Shown here piece by piece: positions 6,658 to 14,146 of a stretch of DNA of 14,778 bases (the first letter of the stretch is position 1; every line of letters begins with the position of its first letter). The DNA lies in NCBI GenBank assembly GCA_030152125.1, contig JASLIR010000497.1, positions 1-14,778 on the forward strand. The letters run 5' to 3'. The notes beneath the pieces were generated by a model. It was not told where the DNA came from and ran no database searches. It worked only from the letters and a program-made list of their open reading frames with translations. The position numbers and the translations under genes are program-made. The DNA is from Alkanindiges sp. (GTDB lineage Bacteria; Pseudomonadota; Gammaproteobacteria; Pseudomonadales; Moraxellaceae).

Positions 6658-9237
6658 TTAGCTTTTACGCTTTTTACGGCTCTTCTGTTTTTCCAGTTCG
6701 GCCATGGCGGCCTGTACTTCGGCCGGGCTAAAGTTGGTAATGTGCTGCAGGTTGTTGAGCGTATCTTCGTCCAGCACCAGACGTGCATTGTCTGCCATGT
6801 TGGTCAGGCGCTCATCAAAATGGATGTTTTCATCTTCATCAATGCACAGGTATTCCAGCGTGGTTAATTCCTTGATAAAGCTCTGGAACAATGATTTATC
6901 AAAAAATTCCGGTGAGTTGAACTCATACAGTACCGATAAACGCTGACCCAGCAGGTGGCTTAAATCCTCAATCTGCTTAGCCGATACATTGCCGGAGCCT
7001 TGCTGGCTCAACAGCGCCAGCGTCATGAAATAGCGCTCCAGACTTTGCTTAACCGGGGTAGCCAGTACGGACAGCTGATTAAAGGCTTCACTGTTTGGAG
7101 CAGGGGTATAAATGGTATCGCCACCATCGTCCAGTACTAGTTCCACCTTGATCAGGCTTTGGGTCACCTGCTCAATCACATCCTGCAATACTTCACTGCG
7201 CCATTTAAGGAACAGTTCGGCCTGCAGGAAGGGGTACAGGGTTTGAATCACGCTGTAAATCTCATCGCGTGTTACACGGCCATTATGCTGTACCAGTGAT
7301 GCAATTAGCGATGGCAGGATATACAGGTGCAGGATGTTATTGCGGAAGTAGGTTAACAGCAGCGCCTGATTGTCTTCGATGGCAATAATATCACCCAGCA
7401 CATGCTGTACGCGCTTAATCAGCTTTAGTTTCAGGCCGTAGGCAATAATTTCTTCACCGGACAGCGTGGTGGTTTCAATACGCTCATCGTAAGGTGACAG
7501 TTCAGCCAGGCTGCGGTAACAGTCCAGCTGTTTAATGCACACTTCTTCATCCAGCGCATGTTTTGGCGTAGACAATAGTACCAGCGACAGTAGGGATACC
7601 GGATTAATCACCGCAGCGCGGTTAATATTCTGCATAATCTGGTGCGCTACGGTATTTACTGCTTCCGAGGCATCTACCGGTAGTGGCTGTTCATTGCTGC
7701 ATAGCTGAACCTTGTCGGCCTTATGTGCTTTTAGTACCTGATCCAGAAACACCGGTTCGCCAAAGCTGACATGCACTTTACCAAAAATACGCTCAATTTT
7801 GCGTGCGGCCTGAATCAGGCCAAGAATGGACTCTGCTTCTTTTGGCTTGCCCTGCATTTCACCCACATAGGTGCCGCCTTCCATCAGGCGCTCGTAGCCA
7901 ATATAAGTAGGAATAAACACCACAGGCTTGCCACCACCGCGCAGCTTGCTGTGAATGGTCATGGCCAGCATGCCGGTTTTCGGGCGCAGCAAACGGCCGG
8001 TGCGTGAGCGGCCACCTTCAATAAAGTATTCCAGCGGGGTATTGCGTACTAAAATGCTGTGCAAGTATTCCTTAAGCACCGCGCTGTATAAATGCAGGCC
8101 CTTGAACGAACGGCGGATAAAGAAGGCCCCACCACCACGCAGCAACTGGCCCAGCACTGGCAGGTTCAGGTTATCACCCGCTGCAATGTACGGTACCATC
8201 AGGCCACGCTTGTAAATAACAAACGACAGCAGCAGGTAGTCGATATGGCTGCGGTGACAGGGGGTATAAATAATTTCGTAGTCTTCCGCCAGCTCACGCA
8301 CTGTGTTGAAGTGATGCACCTCTACGCCGTCGTACAGCTGCGTCCACAGGCGGGTTAGGCCAATTTCAAAGATACGCATGGCCGGGTAGGAGTAATCCGA
8401 CAGGATTTCATCCAGGTAGCCACTGGCTTTTTCTTCTGCTTCCGATGGGGAAATATTGCTGCGCATCATTTCCTGCTTGATGGCGTGCTGAATATCACGC
8501 GACTGAATCAGGCTGCTGACAATATTGCGCCGGTCGGACATATCCGGTCCCAGAATCACTTCACGCTGTTTTTCCATATAGTCATTCAGCGTACTGATGA
8601 TGTAGGTAGCGGGTGACAGGTTGGGATAGTTATGAATAGCTTCGTTAATCAGATCCCGCAGTGAGCGTGGCTCATGGAAGGTCAGATAGGTCTGGCGGCC
8701 ATGTACGCCGATATTTACCAGCTGCTTTAATGCACTGGGGGTAGCCCAGGAGTCAGTGAACAGTAATTTAAACCATGAATCTTCAGAGTCCGGTGCGCGT
8801 CCCCACAACACGGTAACCGGTACCAGTTCCACATCAAAGTCCGGGTTGCGCAGGGCGGTATCCAGCAGGCGCAACAGACGCGGCGGGAAGGCGTAGGATT
8901 GCGGGTCGATGCCTGCTTTTTCGTGTGCCTGTTTCAGGAACAAAATCGAGGTGTCTTCATCCACCAGGTCACTGGCGATGGCATCCAGTGCAGCTGGCAG
9001 GCCAAGGCGGCGTGTTTCACTGTCTACCACCAGCGCATTGCTTTTAGAATAGCTTTGCAGGATGTAGCAGGTTGCCTTAACGGCTTGGGTTGGTTCAGCC
9101 AGATTAGTGGTGTCTGTGCCTGGGTGTAGGGCGGGCTGTTCTCCAAGCAATTGCGGAGAAACAAAAATATCCAGCAGTTTTCCTGACATACGGCGGTATA
9201 GTTGGGAAAAACCATTTTTCTTTTTCGACATCGACAA
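6658..9237 (-). CDS. plsB: Glycerol-3-phosphate 1-O-acyltransferase PlsB
   Basis: PlsB transfers a fatty acyl chain from acyl-CoA or acyl-ACP to position 1 of glycerol-3-phosphate, the first committed step of phospholipid synthesis, at the inner membrane. The four acyltransferase blocks are in order: HRSHID (HX4D, 328-333), FIRRSF (373-378), EGGRSRTG (407-414), and FIPTYIGYER (441-450). The protein is 859 aa, a little longer than E. coli PlsB (807), and ends in a basic tail (KSRKKRKS). Two starts are possible. TTG at 9237 has GGAAGG at good spacing (5 nt). ATG at 9231, beginning MSKKK, is 11 nt from it. The gene is monocistronic, ends at a shared terminator, and is divergent from corA. The family call is firm. 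Confidence 0.97.
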   Translation of the reverse strand: MSMSKKKNGFSQLYRRMSGKLLDIFVSPQLLGEQPALHPGTDTTNLAEPTQAVKATCYILQSYSKSNALVVDSETRRLGLPAALDAIASDLVDEDTSILFLKQAHEKAGIDPQSYAFPPRLLRLLDTALRNPDFDVELVPVTVLWGRAPDSEDSWFKLLFTDSWATPSALKQLVNIGVHGRQTYLTFHEPRSLRDLINEAIHNYPNLSPATYIISTLNDYMEKQREVILGPDMSDRRNIVSSLIQSRDIQHAIKQEMMRSNISPSEAEEKASGYLDEILSDYSYPAMRIFEIGLTRLWTQLYDGVEVHHFNTVRELAEDYEIIYTPCHRSHIDYLLLSFVIYKRGLMVPYIAAGDNLNLPVLGQLLRGGGAFFIRRSFKGLHLYSAVLKEYLHSILVRNTPLEYFIEGGRSRTGRLLRPKTGMLAMTIHSKLRGGGKPVVFIPTYIGYERLMEGGTYVGEMQGKPKEAESILGLIQAARKIERIFGKVHVSFGEPVFLDQVLKAHKADKVQLCSNEQPLPVDASEAVNTVAHQIMQNINRAAVINPVSLLSLVLLSTPKHALDEEVCIKQLDCYRSLAELSPYDERIETTTLSGEEIIAYGLKLKLIKRVQHVLGDIIAIEDNQALLLTYFRNNILHLYILPSLIASLVQHNGRVTRDEIYSVIQTLYPFLQAELFLKWRSEVLQDVIEQVTQSLIKVELVLDDGGDTIYTPAPNSEAFNQLSVLATPVKQSLERYFMTLALLSQQGSGNVSAKQIEDLSHLLGQRLSVLYEFNSPEFFDKSLFQSFIKELTTLEYLCIDEDENIHFDERLTNMADNARLVLDEDTLNNLQHITNFSPAEVQAAMAELEKQKSRKKRKS

Positions 9238-9363
9238 TTCAGCCTTCCACGCGGTGAGGAACTTATCTTGCCATCATATAATAGATGATTACATTTATCA
9301 GTGGCATTGCAAGACAATCGTCTAGATATTAGTGCAAGATATTCTTGAGTTTATAGCAATTGC

Positions 9364-9378
9364 TGCCAATAATTGGCA
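9364..9378. promoter_or_regulatory. Dyad 1 upstream of the CorA-family gene
   Basis: TGCCAAT-A-ATTGGCA is a perfect 7+1+7 inverted repeat in the AT-rich 183-bp gap between divergent plsB and the CorA-family gene, 43 nt before the latter's start. It looks like a dimeric repressor or activator site. The regulator is unknown. Confidence 0.4.
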
Positions 9379-9382
9379 AACA

Positions 9383-9401
9383 AGTACCTTTTAAAGGTGC
9401 T
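9383..9401. promoter_or_regulatory. Dyad 2 upstream of the CorA-family gene
   Basis: ACCTTT-T-AAAGGT (9386-9398) is a perfect 6+1+6 inverted repeat, extending to 9383-9401 with one mismatched pair. Its centre is 21 bp from that of dyad 1, i.e. about two helical turns, so both would face the same side of the DNA. It ends 19 nt before the ATG. Confidence 0.4.
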
Positions 9402-9420
9402 GCTAGAATAAAGAGTTGCT

Positions 9421-10473
9421 ATGAGCGAATCTGTAAATAATTTGTTTAATCCGCATAACGGAGCACAGCAGCAGACGCCGCTGCCTTCCAGTGTGTCGCA
9501 CTGCCTGTTCTTCCAGCGTAGTACTGGCGCGCTGATTGGTGAGGTAGAGCTGCAATGGGTCAGTGAAACGCTGGAGGAAAAGCCGGACAGTTTTGTCTGG
9601 ATTAGCCTGACTCGCCCCAGCCCGGCCTTACTGGCACAGGTGAAGGAAGAGTTTAACCTGCACGAACTGGCGATTGAGGATGCCAGCCGGCAGCATCAGC
9701 GCACCAAAATTGAAACCTATGGCGATAGCCTGTTTATTGTATTAAAAACCATGCAGCAGCGTGAACGGCTGGAGTTTGGTTCCACCTATGTGTTTCTGGC
9801 AGAGCGCTTTATTATTTCCATCCGGCAGAACAATACCCTGCCGGACCACCGGGTGGTGGATGCCTGCCTGAATAACAGCGCCAAGCTAAAACAGGGCCCC
9901 GGCTTTATTTTCCATGCCATTATGGATCATATTGTTGACCAGTATGCCCCTGTGATTGAGCAGTTTGATGAGCGCCTGCAGGATCTGGAAAGCTATATTT
10001 TTTCTGACCGCTTTAGCCGGCGCACCTTAAGAAACCTGTATTACCTGAAGCAGGAACTGACCCATTTCCGCCTGGCGGTTTCGCCCATGCAGGAAGTATG
10101 TAATTTCTTTATCACACATAAGCAGACCGAAACGGCACATTATATTTCCAAGCAGAGTGTGCCTTATTTTAGGGATATTCAGGATCACGTACTGACCACA
10201 CTGGATGTGACCAACAGCCAGAGTGAAATGCTGAAAGTAGCCATGGACACTTACCTGGCGCTGGTCAGTATGAGCCAGAGTGAGGTGGTGAAACGGCTGG
10301 CATCCTGGGCGGGTATTCTGGCGGTGCCGACCCTGGTGGCCAGTGTGTACGGGATGAACTTTGCATATATGCCGGAGCTACAATGGCATTATGGCTATTT
10401 TGCTGTGGTGGCATTCATGTTATTGATATGCCTGTATCTGTATTTCAGGTTTAAGCAGGCGCGCTGGTTATAA
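9421..10473 (+). CDS. CorA-family divalent metal (Mg2+/Co2+) transporter
   Basis: The protein has 350 aa, the usual length for CorA. The large N-terminal cytoplasmic part (about 1-285) carries the funnel and the long helix. Two membrane helices follow near the C-terminus, about 291-310 and 326-345. The signature YGMNF (GMN at 311-313) and the conserved MPEL loop right after it (317-320) are intact; GMN forms the ion selectivity gate at the pore mouth. The basic C-terminal tail FRFKQARWL is also typical. CorA works as a homopentamer in the inner membrane, letting Mg2+ (or Co2+/Ni2+) in. Substrate cannot be fixed from sequence because ZntB-like relatives differ mainly outside the signature, but GMN plus MPEL favours CorA. 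AAGAG precedes the ATG by 5 nt. Two dyads upstream suggest regulation. Confidence 0.9.
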   Translation: MSESVNNLFNPHNGAQQQTPLPSSVSHCLFFQRSTGALIGEVELQWVSETLEEKPDSFVWISLTRPSPALLAQVKEEFNLHELAIEDASRQHQRTKIETYGDSLFIVLKTMQQRERLEFGSTYVFLAERFIISIRQNNTLPDHRVVDACLNNSAKLKQGPGFIFHAIMDHIVDQYAPVIEQFDERLQDLESYIFSDRFSRRTLRNLYYLKQELTHFRLAVSPMQEVCNFFITHKQTETAHYISKQSVPYFRDIQDHVLTTLDVTNSQSEMLKVAMDTYLALVSMSQSEVVKRLASWAGILAVPTLVASVYGMNFAYMPELQWHYGYFAVVAFMLLICLYLYFRFKQARWL

Positions 10474-10644
10474 CTTTTGGTATTTGGCAGGCTAATCCTG
10501 CTATATACAGGGGTGAATAGCCGGGGCGCCAGAGACGTTCAACTAAAGTTATGCTTACTGCCAAGTCACCTTTTTTAACAACATTTTGCAGAAATTGCGT
10601 TAAGGTGAAATGAACAGGCAGTATGTATGTGATGTGGGTTAATA
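10474..10644 (+). other. Spacer between the CorA-family gene and tesB
   Basis: 171 bp without a gene. A small stem GCAGG-CTAAT-CCTGC (10487-10501) follows the CorA-family stop codon by 13 nt but has no T-run, so it is at best a weak terminator. The AT-rich part 10565-10600 probably holds the tesB promoter; no clean -35/-10 pair can be named. Confidence 0.35.
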
Positions 10645-11508
10645 ATGAATAAATTGACGCAAGAGCTGATAGAGCTGCTGACGCTGGAAAAACTGGAAGA
10701 AAACCTGTATCGCGGCGTTAGCCGCAATATTGTGGGTAAGCGGGTGTTTGGCGGGCAGGTACTGGGGCAGGCTTTACGTGCCGCATCCCATACTACCGAC
10801 CGTCCAGCGCACTCATTGCATGCCTATTTCCTGCATGGTGGCGACATTAAGGCGCCGATTATTTATCAGGTTGAACGCCTGCGTGATGGCAAAAGCTTTG
10901 TTAGCCGTCAGGTGCGTGCCATCCAGCATGGGCAGGTCATTTTTACTGCATTAATTTCCTTTTCCCCACAGGAAGAAGGCCTGAACTATCAGGCCCAGGA
11001 ACCGGAGTATCCGGCAGCCGAGACATTAAAAACCGAGCAGGAGCTAAAAGAGGCGATTGCCAATTTCCTGCCGGAAAATGTACGGGTGAACTTTATGCGC
11101 GAGCGCCATATCGATTTGCGCTATATTAACCCTACCAACCCGTTTGCACCGCAACCGGAAGCACCTTCCCGTGCGCACTGGATGAAAGCCCGTGATGTGT
11201 TGCCGGATGATCCGGGCTTGCATCAGGCCATGGTTGCCTTCTGTTCCGACTTTTCCCTCATGGGTACCGGTTTAATGCCGCATGGCATTAGCTTTATGAC
11301 GCCCAACCTGCAAGCAGCCAGCCTGGACCATGTGATTTATTTCCATAAGTCCATACGTGCGGATGACTGGATGCTGTATGACATGGACGCTACCGTAACA
11401 GCCAGCGCCCGTGGCTTAAACTTTGGCCGCATCTGGCAAAACGGACAGCTGGTAGTCAGCACCGTTCAGGAGGGTCTTATGCGACTGCGGGAAACTGAAG
11501 AGCGCTAA
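10645..11508 (+). CDS. tesB: Acyl-CoA thioesterase II (TesB family)
   Basis: TesB hydrolyses medium- and long-chain acyl-CoA to free fatty acid and CoA in the cytoplasm. The 287-aa length equals that of E. coli TesB. The double hotdog fold is recognisable: N-terminal FGGQVLGQAL (35-44) and HSLHAYFLHGGD (56-67), then C-terminal SDFSLMGTGLMPHG (201-214), ASLDHVIYFH (225-234) and STVQEGLMR (272-280). The catalytic triad of E. coli TesB (Asp, Thr, Gln) maps to D202, S226 and Q275; Ser replaces Thr but keeps the hydroxyl. A strong terminator follows, so this gene is the end of its transcription unit. Function is well supported for the family; the physiological substrate is unknown, as for most TesB. 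Confidence 0.94.
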   Translation: MNKLTQELIELLTLEKLEENLYRGVSRNIVGKRVFGGQVLGQALRAASHTTDRPAHSLHAYFLHGGDIKAPIIYQVERLRDGKSFVSRQVRAIQHGQVIFTALISFSPQEEGLNYQAQEPEYPAAETLKTEQELKEAIANFLPENVRVNFMRERHIDLRYINPTNPFAPQPEAPSRAHWMKARDVLPDDPGLHQAMVAFCSDFSLMGTGLMPHGISFMTPNLQAASLDHVIYFHKSIRADDWMLYDMDATVTASARGLNFGRIWQNGQLVVSTVQEGLMRLRETEER

Positions 11509-11543
11509 TACGCCTAAAGAAAAGCCCTAGAAAAATAGCGTAT

Positions 11544-11574
11544 AAAAAGCCAGTCTTTAAAGACTGGCTTTTTT
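11544..11574. terminator. Strong intrinsic terminator after tesB
   Basis: Perfect palindrome: GCCAGTCTTT (11549-11558) immediately followed by AAAGACTGGC (11559-11568), flanked by A5 on the left and T6 on the right. The stem is long and works on both strands. It separates tesB from the accessory block. Confidence 0.93.
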
Positions 11575-11821
11575 GTGTTGAATACCCGGGATAAGTCACA
11601 TTGCAAGAGTCTCGTTATTTGTACAAAAGGAAAATTAGTTAGAGGCTCGCATGTATTAGCCAATTCAGAAGGGGTGTATATTCTATATTTGAATCATAAG
11701 GTTGATATATAGTTCGTATAAACCCACATGGGTAAAAAGTAATTCAAGCATAACCTCAATGGGCTGTGGCTATAAAAAAGCTGTAATTAAAATTTACATT
11801 AATAATGTGTATGGAAAAGTT
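11575..11821 (+). other. AT-rich leader of the unknown membrane protein gene
   Basis: 247 bp with base composition like the following gene and unlike tesB. The reading frame of the next gene is open back to a TTG at 11702, but there is no ribosome site there and the extra codons look random. GGAAAAG at 11813-11819 precedes the preferred ATG. A promoter is presumably here, but no box pair stands out. I see no tRNA or repeat that would mark an insertion end. Confidence 0.4.
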
Positions 11822-12541
11822 ATGAAGGCAAAGATTTTACAGAAGTTGCTTATTGATATACAAAAGAAGTTTGGTTTTAAGGAGATTCAGCGACCTCATG
11901 TTTTTGATAAAAAGGGTTACCAGTTTTTGCATGGTAGAAGCGATGCCAAACATATTGTAATTGATAGTCATAAAATAGAGATAATTTACTACTCTACCGA
12001 TATAAGGGAGAACGCGTATTATATTGATTCATTTGACTATCTGGATGATTTTCTGCTTGCCTATTTTAGGGTGCGCTTTGATGTATTGAGTACCATGTAT
12101 GCTATGAATGCTAGGGGAGACGTAGGAAAAAACCATGAAAACCCTATAAGTTTTATGGTTCATAAGGAGCAACTAAACGCGAGGTTGGAACAGCGCCTGT
12201 TAAGCACCATGGGAACGTTGACATTTTTCCTGCTGAATAGTCTTTTATGTTTTAAAATTCAAAGAAAAAAGTACACTTTTTATCTTACGCACCTAACAAC
12301 TTTTTTTGCATGGTTTCTATTGATTGCATTTTGGGTTCTTTTCTTTTTAGGCTATTCCTTTATTTTCTTGTTGTTTATTGCAGGATTCATATTTATTTCA
12401 AATGGTTACTTGGAATTGGAGCTGTTAGTGCAGGAGTATAGATCGAATCAGGCCGTGAGTTGGAGCCGGGATAGAGTACTTGGCATCATAGGCTTAATAA
12501 TTTTATTCTCCTATTTGCTTTATTTTTATAAATTAATTTAA
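11822..12541 (+). CDS. Unrecognised membrane protein with cytoplasmic-type N-terminal domain
   Basis: I do not recognise this 239-aa protein. Residues 1-125 are polar and mixed alpha/beta in appearance (KHIVIDSHKIEIIYYSTD near 43-60, then an acidic/aromatic stretch FDYLDDFLLAYF at 71-82). Residues 126-239 hold about four hydrophobic helices, near 128-144, 155-177, 178-197 and 218-237. Aromatic residues (Phe, Tyr) are abundant in the membrane part. ATG 11822 is chosen because GGAAAAG precedes it; an upstream TTG at 11702 would add 40 residues. The gene is markedly AT-rich with A/T-ending codons, unlike all neighbours, and is enclosed by two intrinsic terminators. This looks like a horizontally acquired single-gene unit. 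No partner or pathway can be named. Confidence 0.75.
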   Translation: MKAKILQKLLIDIQKKFGFKEIQRPHVFDKKGYQFLHGRSDAKHIVIDSHKIEIIYYSTDIRENAYYIDSFDYLDDFLLAYFRVRFDVLSTMYAMNARGDVGKNHENPISFMVHKEQLNARLEQRLLSTMGTLTFFLLNSLLCFKIQRKKYTFYLTHLTTFFAWFLLIAFWVLFFLGYSFIFLLFIAGFIFISNGYLELELLVQEYRSNQAVSWSRDRVLGIIGLIILFSYLLYFYKLI

Positions 12542-12573
12542 AGGAAAACCTCATAGCATAGGTTTTCCTTTTT
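12541..12573. terminator. Bidirectional terminator after the unknown membrane protein
   Basis: AAGGAAAACCT (12541-12551) pairs perfectly with AGGTTTTCCTT (12560-12570) across an 8-nt loop, followed by more T. The stem starts inside the stop codon of the membrane protein gene. It also lies 47 nt beyond the stop codon of the convergent PH-domain gene. Confidence 0.88.
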
Positions 12574-12619
12574 AAGCCAGCAACTTTAGGTGCGAAGCAG
12601 TGTAGGGTTTAAGTTAGGA

Positions 12620-13243
12620 TTACTGCTTCAAATATCGTTCAAAAATTGCTGAAAAGTCATAGTTTTCAATCTGCTTGCGGCGCTCGGTAAAGCTGGCTGA
12701 AACTTGAAGGGTGGTTTGGGTAATAATGTCTGGCAGACTTAGCAGAATTTGCTCCGGTAACTCGCGTAGGGAAAACATGTTATTCACGGATTGCTGGGTG
12801 AGCGTCAGTGTGTTCATCTGGCGCTCAATTTCCTTGCTGGCTTCGCCAATGCTAAATAGCGCTTTGTACAGATCACGCACTTTTTCAATCTGGGCTTTTT
12901 CAATATCAATGGAAAAGTGGGCGCCACCAAGGTTAAATTTAATTTCTACATCACGGTCCACCGTGCCTGCAGTTTCCAGCAACACATGGCTAATCGGGTG
13001 GTGCTTGTACGGGTAGCGGTGCAGGGTGCGCTTTTTGCTGATGGCACTGGTACCATCCAGGTGAATAAATGCGGTGTTGGTAAAGCAGTATTCATCAGTT
13101 TTGGCTTTAATCAGGAAGAAGATTTTTTCGTTATCTTCATGAAAAATATAGTCATCAATATCGGTCTGGTTATAGTCCTTGGGTTCAATAATTTTGCCGA
13201 TGTCGCTGGTGCCCATCAGGTCAGATGCCATATTTTTAAACAT
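12620..13243 (-). CDS. YvbH-like bacterial PH-domain protein
   Basis: The 207-aa protein resembles by eye the Bacillus subtilis YvbH family: a bacterial PH domain (bPH_1) followed by the YvbH helical extension. Residues 1-125 contain the characteristic run DLMGTSDIGKII, EDNEKIFFLIKAKTDEYCFTN, HLDGTSAISKKRTLHRYPY and LETAGTVDRDVEIKF. The C-terminal part (about 130-207) is helical and ends in RRKQIENYDFSAIFERYLKQ. No signal peptide or membrane helix is present, so it should be cytoplasmic. Its role is not known; bacterial PH domains of this group form rings in one solved structure, and the function stays unassigned. AGGGA precedes the ATG by about 8 nt. It is convergent with the AT-rich membrane gene and divergent from the VapBC module. 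Base composition is normal for the window. Confidence 0.85.
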   Translation of the reverse strand: MFKNMASDLMGTSDIGKIIEPKDYNQTDIDDYIFHEDNEKIFFLIKAKTDEYCFTNTAFIHLDGTSAISKKRTLHRYPYKHHPISHVLLETAGTVDRDVEIKFNLGGAHFSIDIEKAQIEKVRDLYKALFSIGEASKEIERQMNTLTLTQQSVNNMFSLRELPEQILLSLPDIITQTTLQVSASFTERRKQIENYDFSAIFERYLKQ

Positions 13244-13324
13244 GCGGGAGTCCCTTGCTTGTAGGTTGATTGGGGCTGAGTCTGCAATAGATTGGCGGGT
13301 GTTTCAAGATGATTTGTTTTAATG

Positions 13325-13339
13325 TCTTACCTGGTAAGA
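13325..13339. promoter_or_regulatory. Operator-like dyad in the vapBC promoter region
   Basis: TCTTACC-T-GGTAAGA is a perfect 7+1+7 inverted repeat 55 nt before the antitoxin ATG. Just downstream comes an AT-rich stretch with overlapping TATGCT repeats and TAAAAT (13353-13368), a likely -10 region. VapB-VapC complexes usually repress their own promoter through such dyads, so autoregulation is inferred. Confidence 0.55.
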
Positions 13340-13394
13340 TTTTTACTTAAAGTATGCTATGCTAAAATTTGCTACCTAGTCAAAAGAGATAAAT

Positions 13395-13640
13395 ATGACT
13401 ACCCTGACAGTATCCTCTAAAGGGCAAGTGGTGTTACCTGCCAACATCCGTAAGCGCTTTGGTTTAAAAGCTGGCTCTCAGTTAGAACTGGTGGAAAGCG
13501 AGCAGGGGCTGCTATTAAAAGTGAATACGTCCATTGTGCCTGTACAGGATGTTGCTGCCTGTGCGGGCTTAATCAAAATAAAAAGTACCGGACAGAAAAG
13601 AAGTCTGGATGATTTCGATACGGCTGATTTTGCTGGATAA
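13395..13640 (+). CDS. vapB: VapB-type antitoxin, AbrB/SpoVT DNA-binding fold
   Basis: The 81-aa protein begins with the AbrB/MazE swapped-hairpin signature: TVSSKGQVVLPANIRKRFGL (5-24), then KAGSQLELVESEQGLLLKV. This N-terminal half dimerises and binds DNA. The C-terminal half (about 47-81), ending RSLDDFDTADFAG, is the flexible part that should wrap around and block the toxin's active site. A PIN toxin gene starts 21 nt after its stop. AGAG precedes the ATG by about 7 nt. A perfect dyad upstream suggests autorepression. The antitoxin call rests on fold plus context and is strong. Confidence 0.92.
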   Translation: MTTLTVSSKGQVVLPANIRKRFGLKAGSQLELVESEQGLLLKVNTSIVPVQDVAACAGLIKIKSTGQKRSLDDFDTADFAG

Positions 13641-13661
13641 AAACTTTGCTGGGTAATAATC

Positions 13662-14063
13662 ATGAAAGCCATTGATACCAATATACTGGCACGATTTTTT
13701 ATTGATGATGCCGATGATGAGCAAGCTGTTAAGCAACGCCTTAAAGCCATAGAAATCCTGTCCCAGCCTGTGTATGTGTCGATTACAGTAATTCTGGAGT
13801 TTGAATGGGTCATGCGTGGTTTTTATAAACTGGATCGCGCTGATATTTTGCAGGTGTATCGGACGTTATTGGGGTTTGTCCATGTGCAGGTGGAAGACCA
13901 CGCACGAGTGTTGCAGGCTTTGGACTATTATGAGCAAGGTGTGGATTTTGCCGATAGTTTGCATGCTGTGCGCGCGCAGGATTATCAGGCATTTGTGACC
14001 TTTGATGCTAAATTTGCCAAAAAGGCTAAAAATCTGGATGGTTTAGCGGTGGAGTTGGTTTAG
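13662..14063 (+). CDS. vapC: VapC-type PIN-domain ribonuclease toxin
   Basis: PIN-domain protein of 133 aa, the standard VapC size. The four acidic residues that bind Mg2+ in the active site are all present: D5 (AIDTNIL), E46 (ILEFEWV), D98 (DFADSLH) and D115 (TFDAKF). The fold is therefore intact and probably active. VapC toxins cut specific structured RNAs (initiator tRNA, other tRNAs or 23S rRNA) and stop translation when the antitoxin is lost; the target of this one cannot be read from sequence. The gene follows vapB by 21 nt with only a weak ribosome site, a common way to keep toxin output below antitoxin. It is convergent with the gene that runs off the right edge. Confidence 0.93.
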   Translation: MKAIDTNILARFFIDDADDEQAVKQRLKAIEILSQPVYVSITVILEFEWVMRGFYKLDRADILQVYRTLLGFVHVQVEDHARVLQALDYYEQGVDFADSLHAVRAQDYQAFVTFDAKFAKKAKNLDGLAVELV

Positions 14064-14099
14064 GGTTTGGTATCGCTGAACTATTTAGCGGGTAGATTT

Positions 14100-14131
14100 G
14101 CAGGCGTGCTGTAATGAATCAGATCGCCTGC
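14100..14131. terminator. Hairpin between vapC and the edge gene
   Basis: GCAGGCG (14100-14106) and CGCCTGC (14125-14131) form a perfect 7-bp GC-rich stem with an 18-nt loop, in the 83-bp gap between convergent genes. No T-run follows on either strand directly, so termination is possible but uncertain. Confidence 0.3.
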
Positions 14132-14146
14132 TGTTGCAGGGGACAA

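Noticed and set aside
6498..6788. Minus-strand open frame of 96 codons across the end of the second AdeT-like gene and plsB
   Set aside because: It runs through a strong terminator and overlaps two real genes in other frames; the protein has low-complexity shadow character.
7771..8358. Plus-strand frames of 78-88 codons inside plsB
   Set aside because: Antisense to conserved acyltransferase motifs; no independent evidence.
11702..11821. Forty-codon N-terminal extension of the unknown membrane protein from TTG 11702
   Set aside because: No ribosome site at the TTG, residues look random, and the ATG at 11822 has GGAAAAG upstream.
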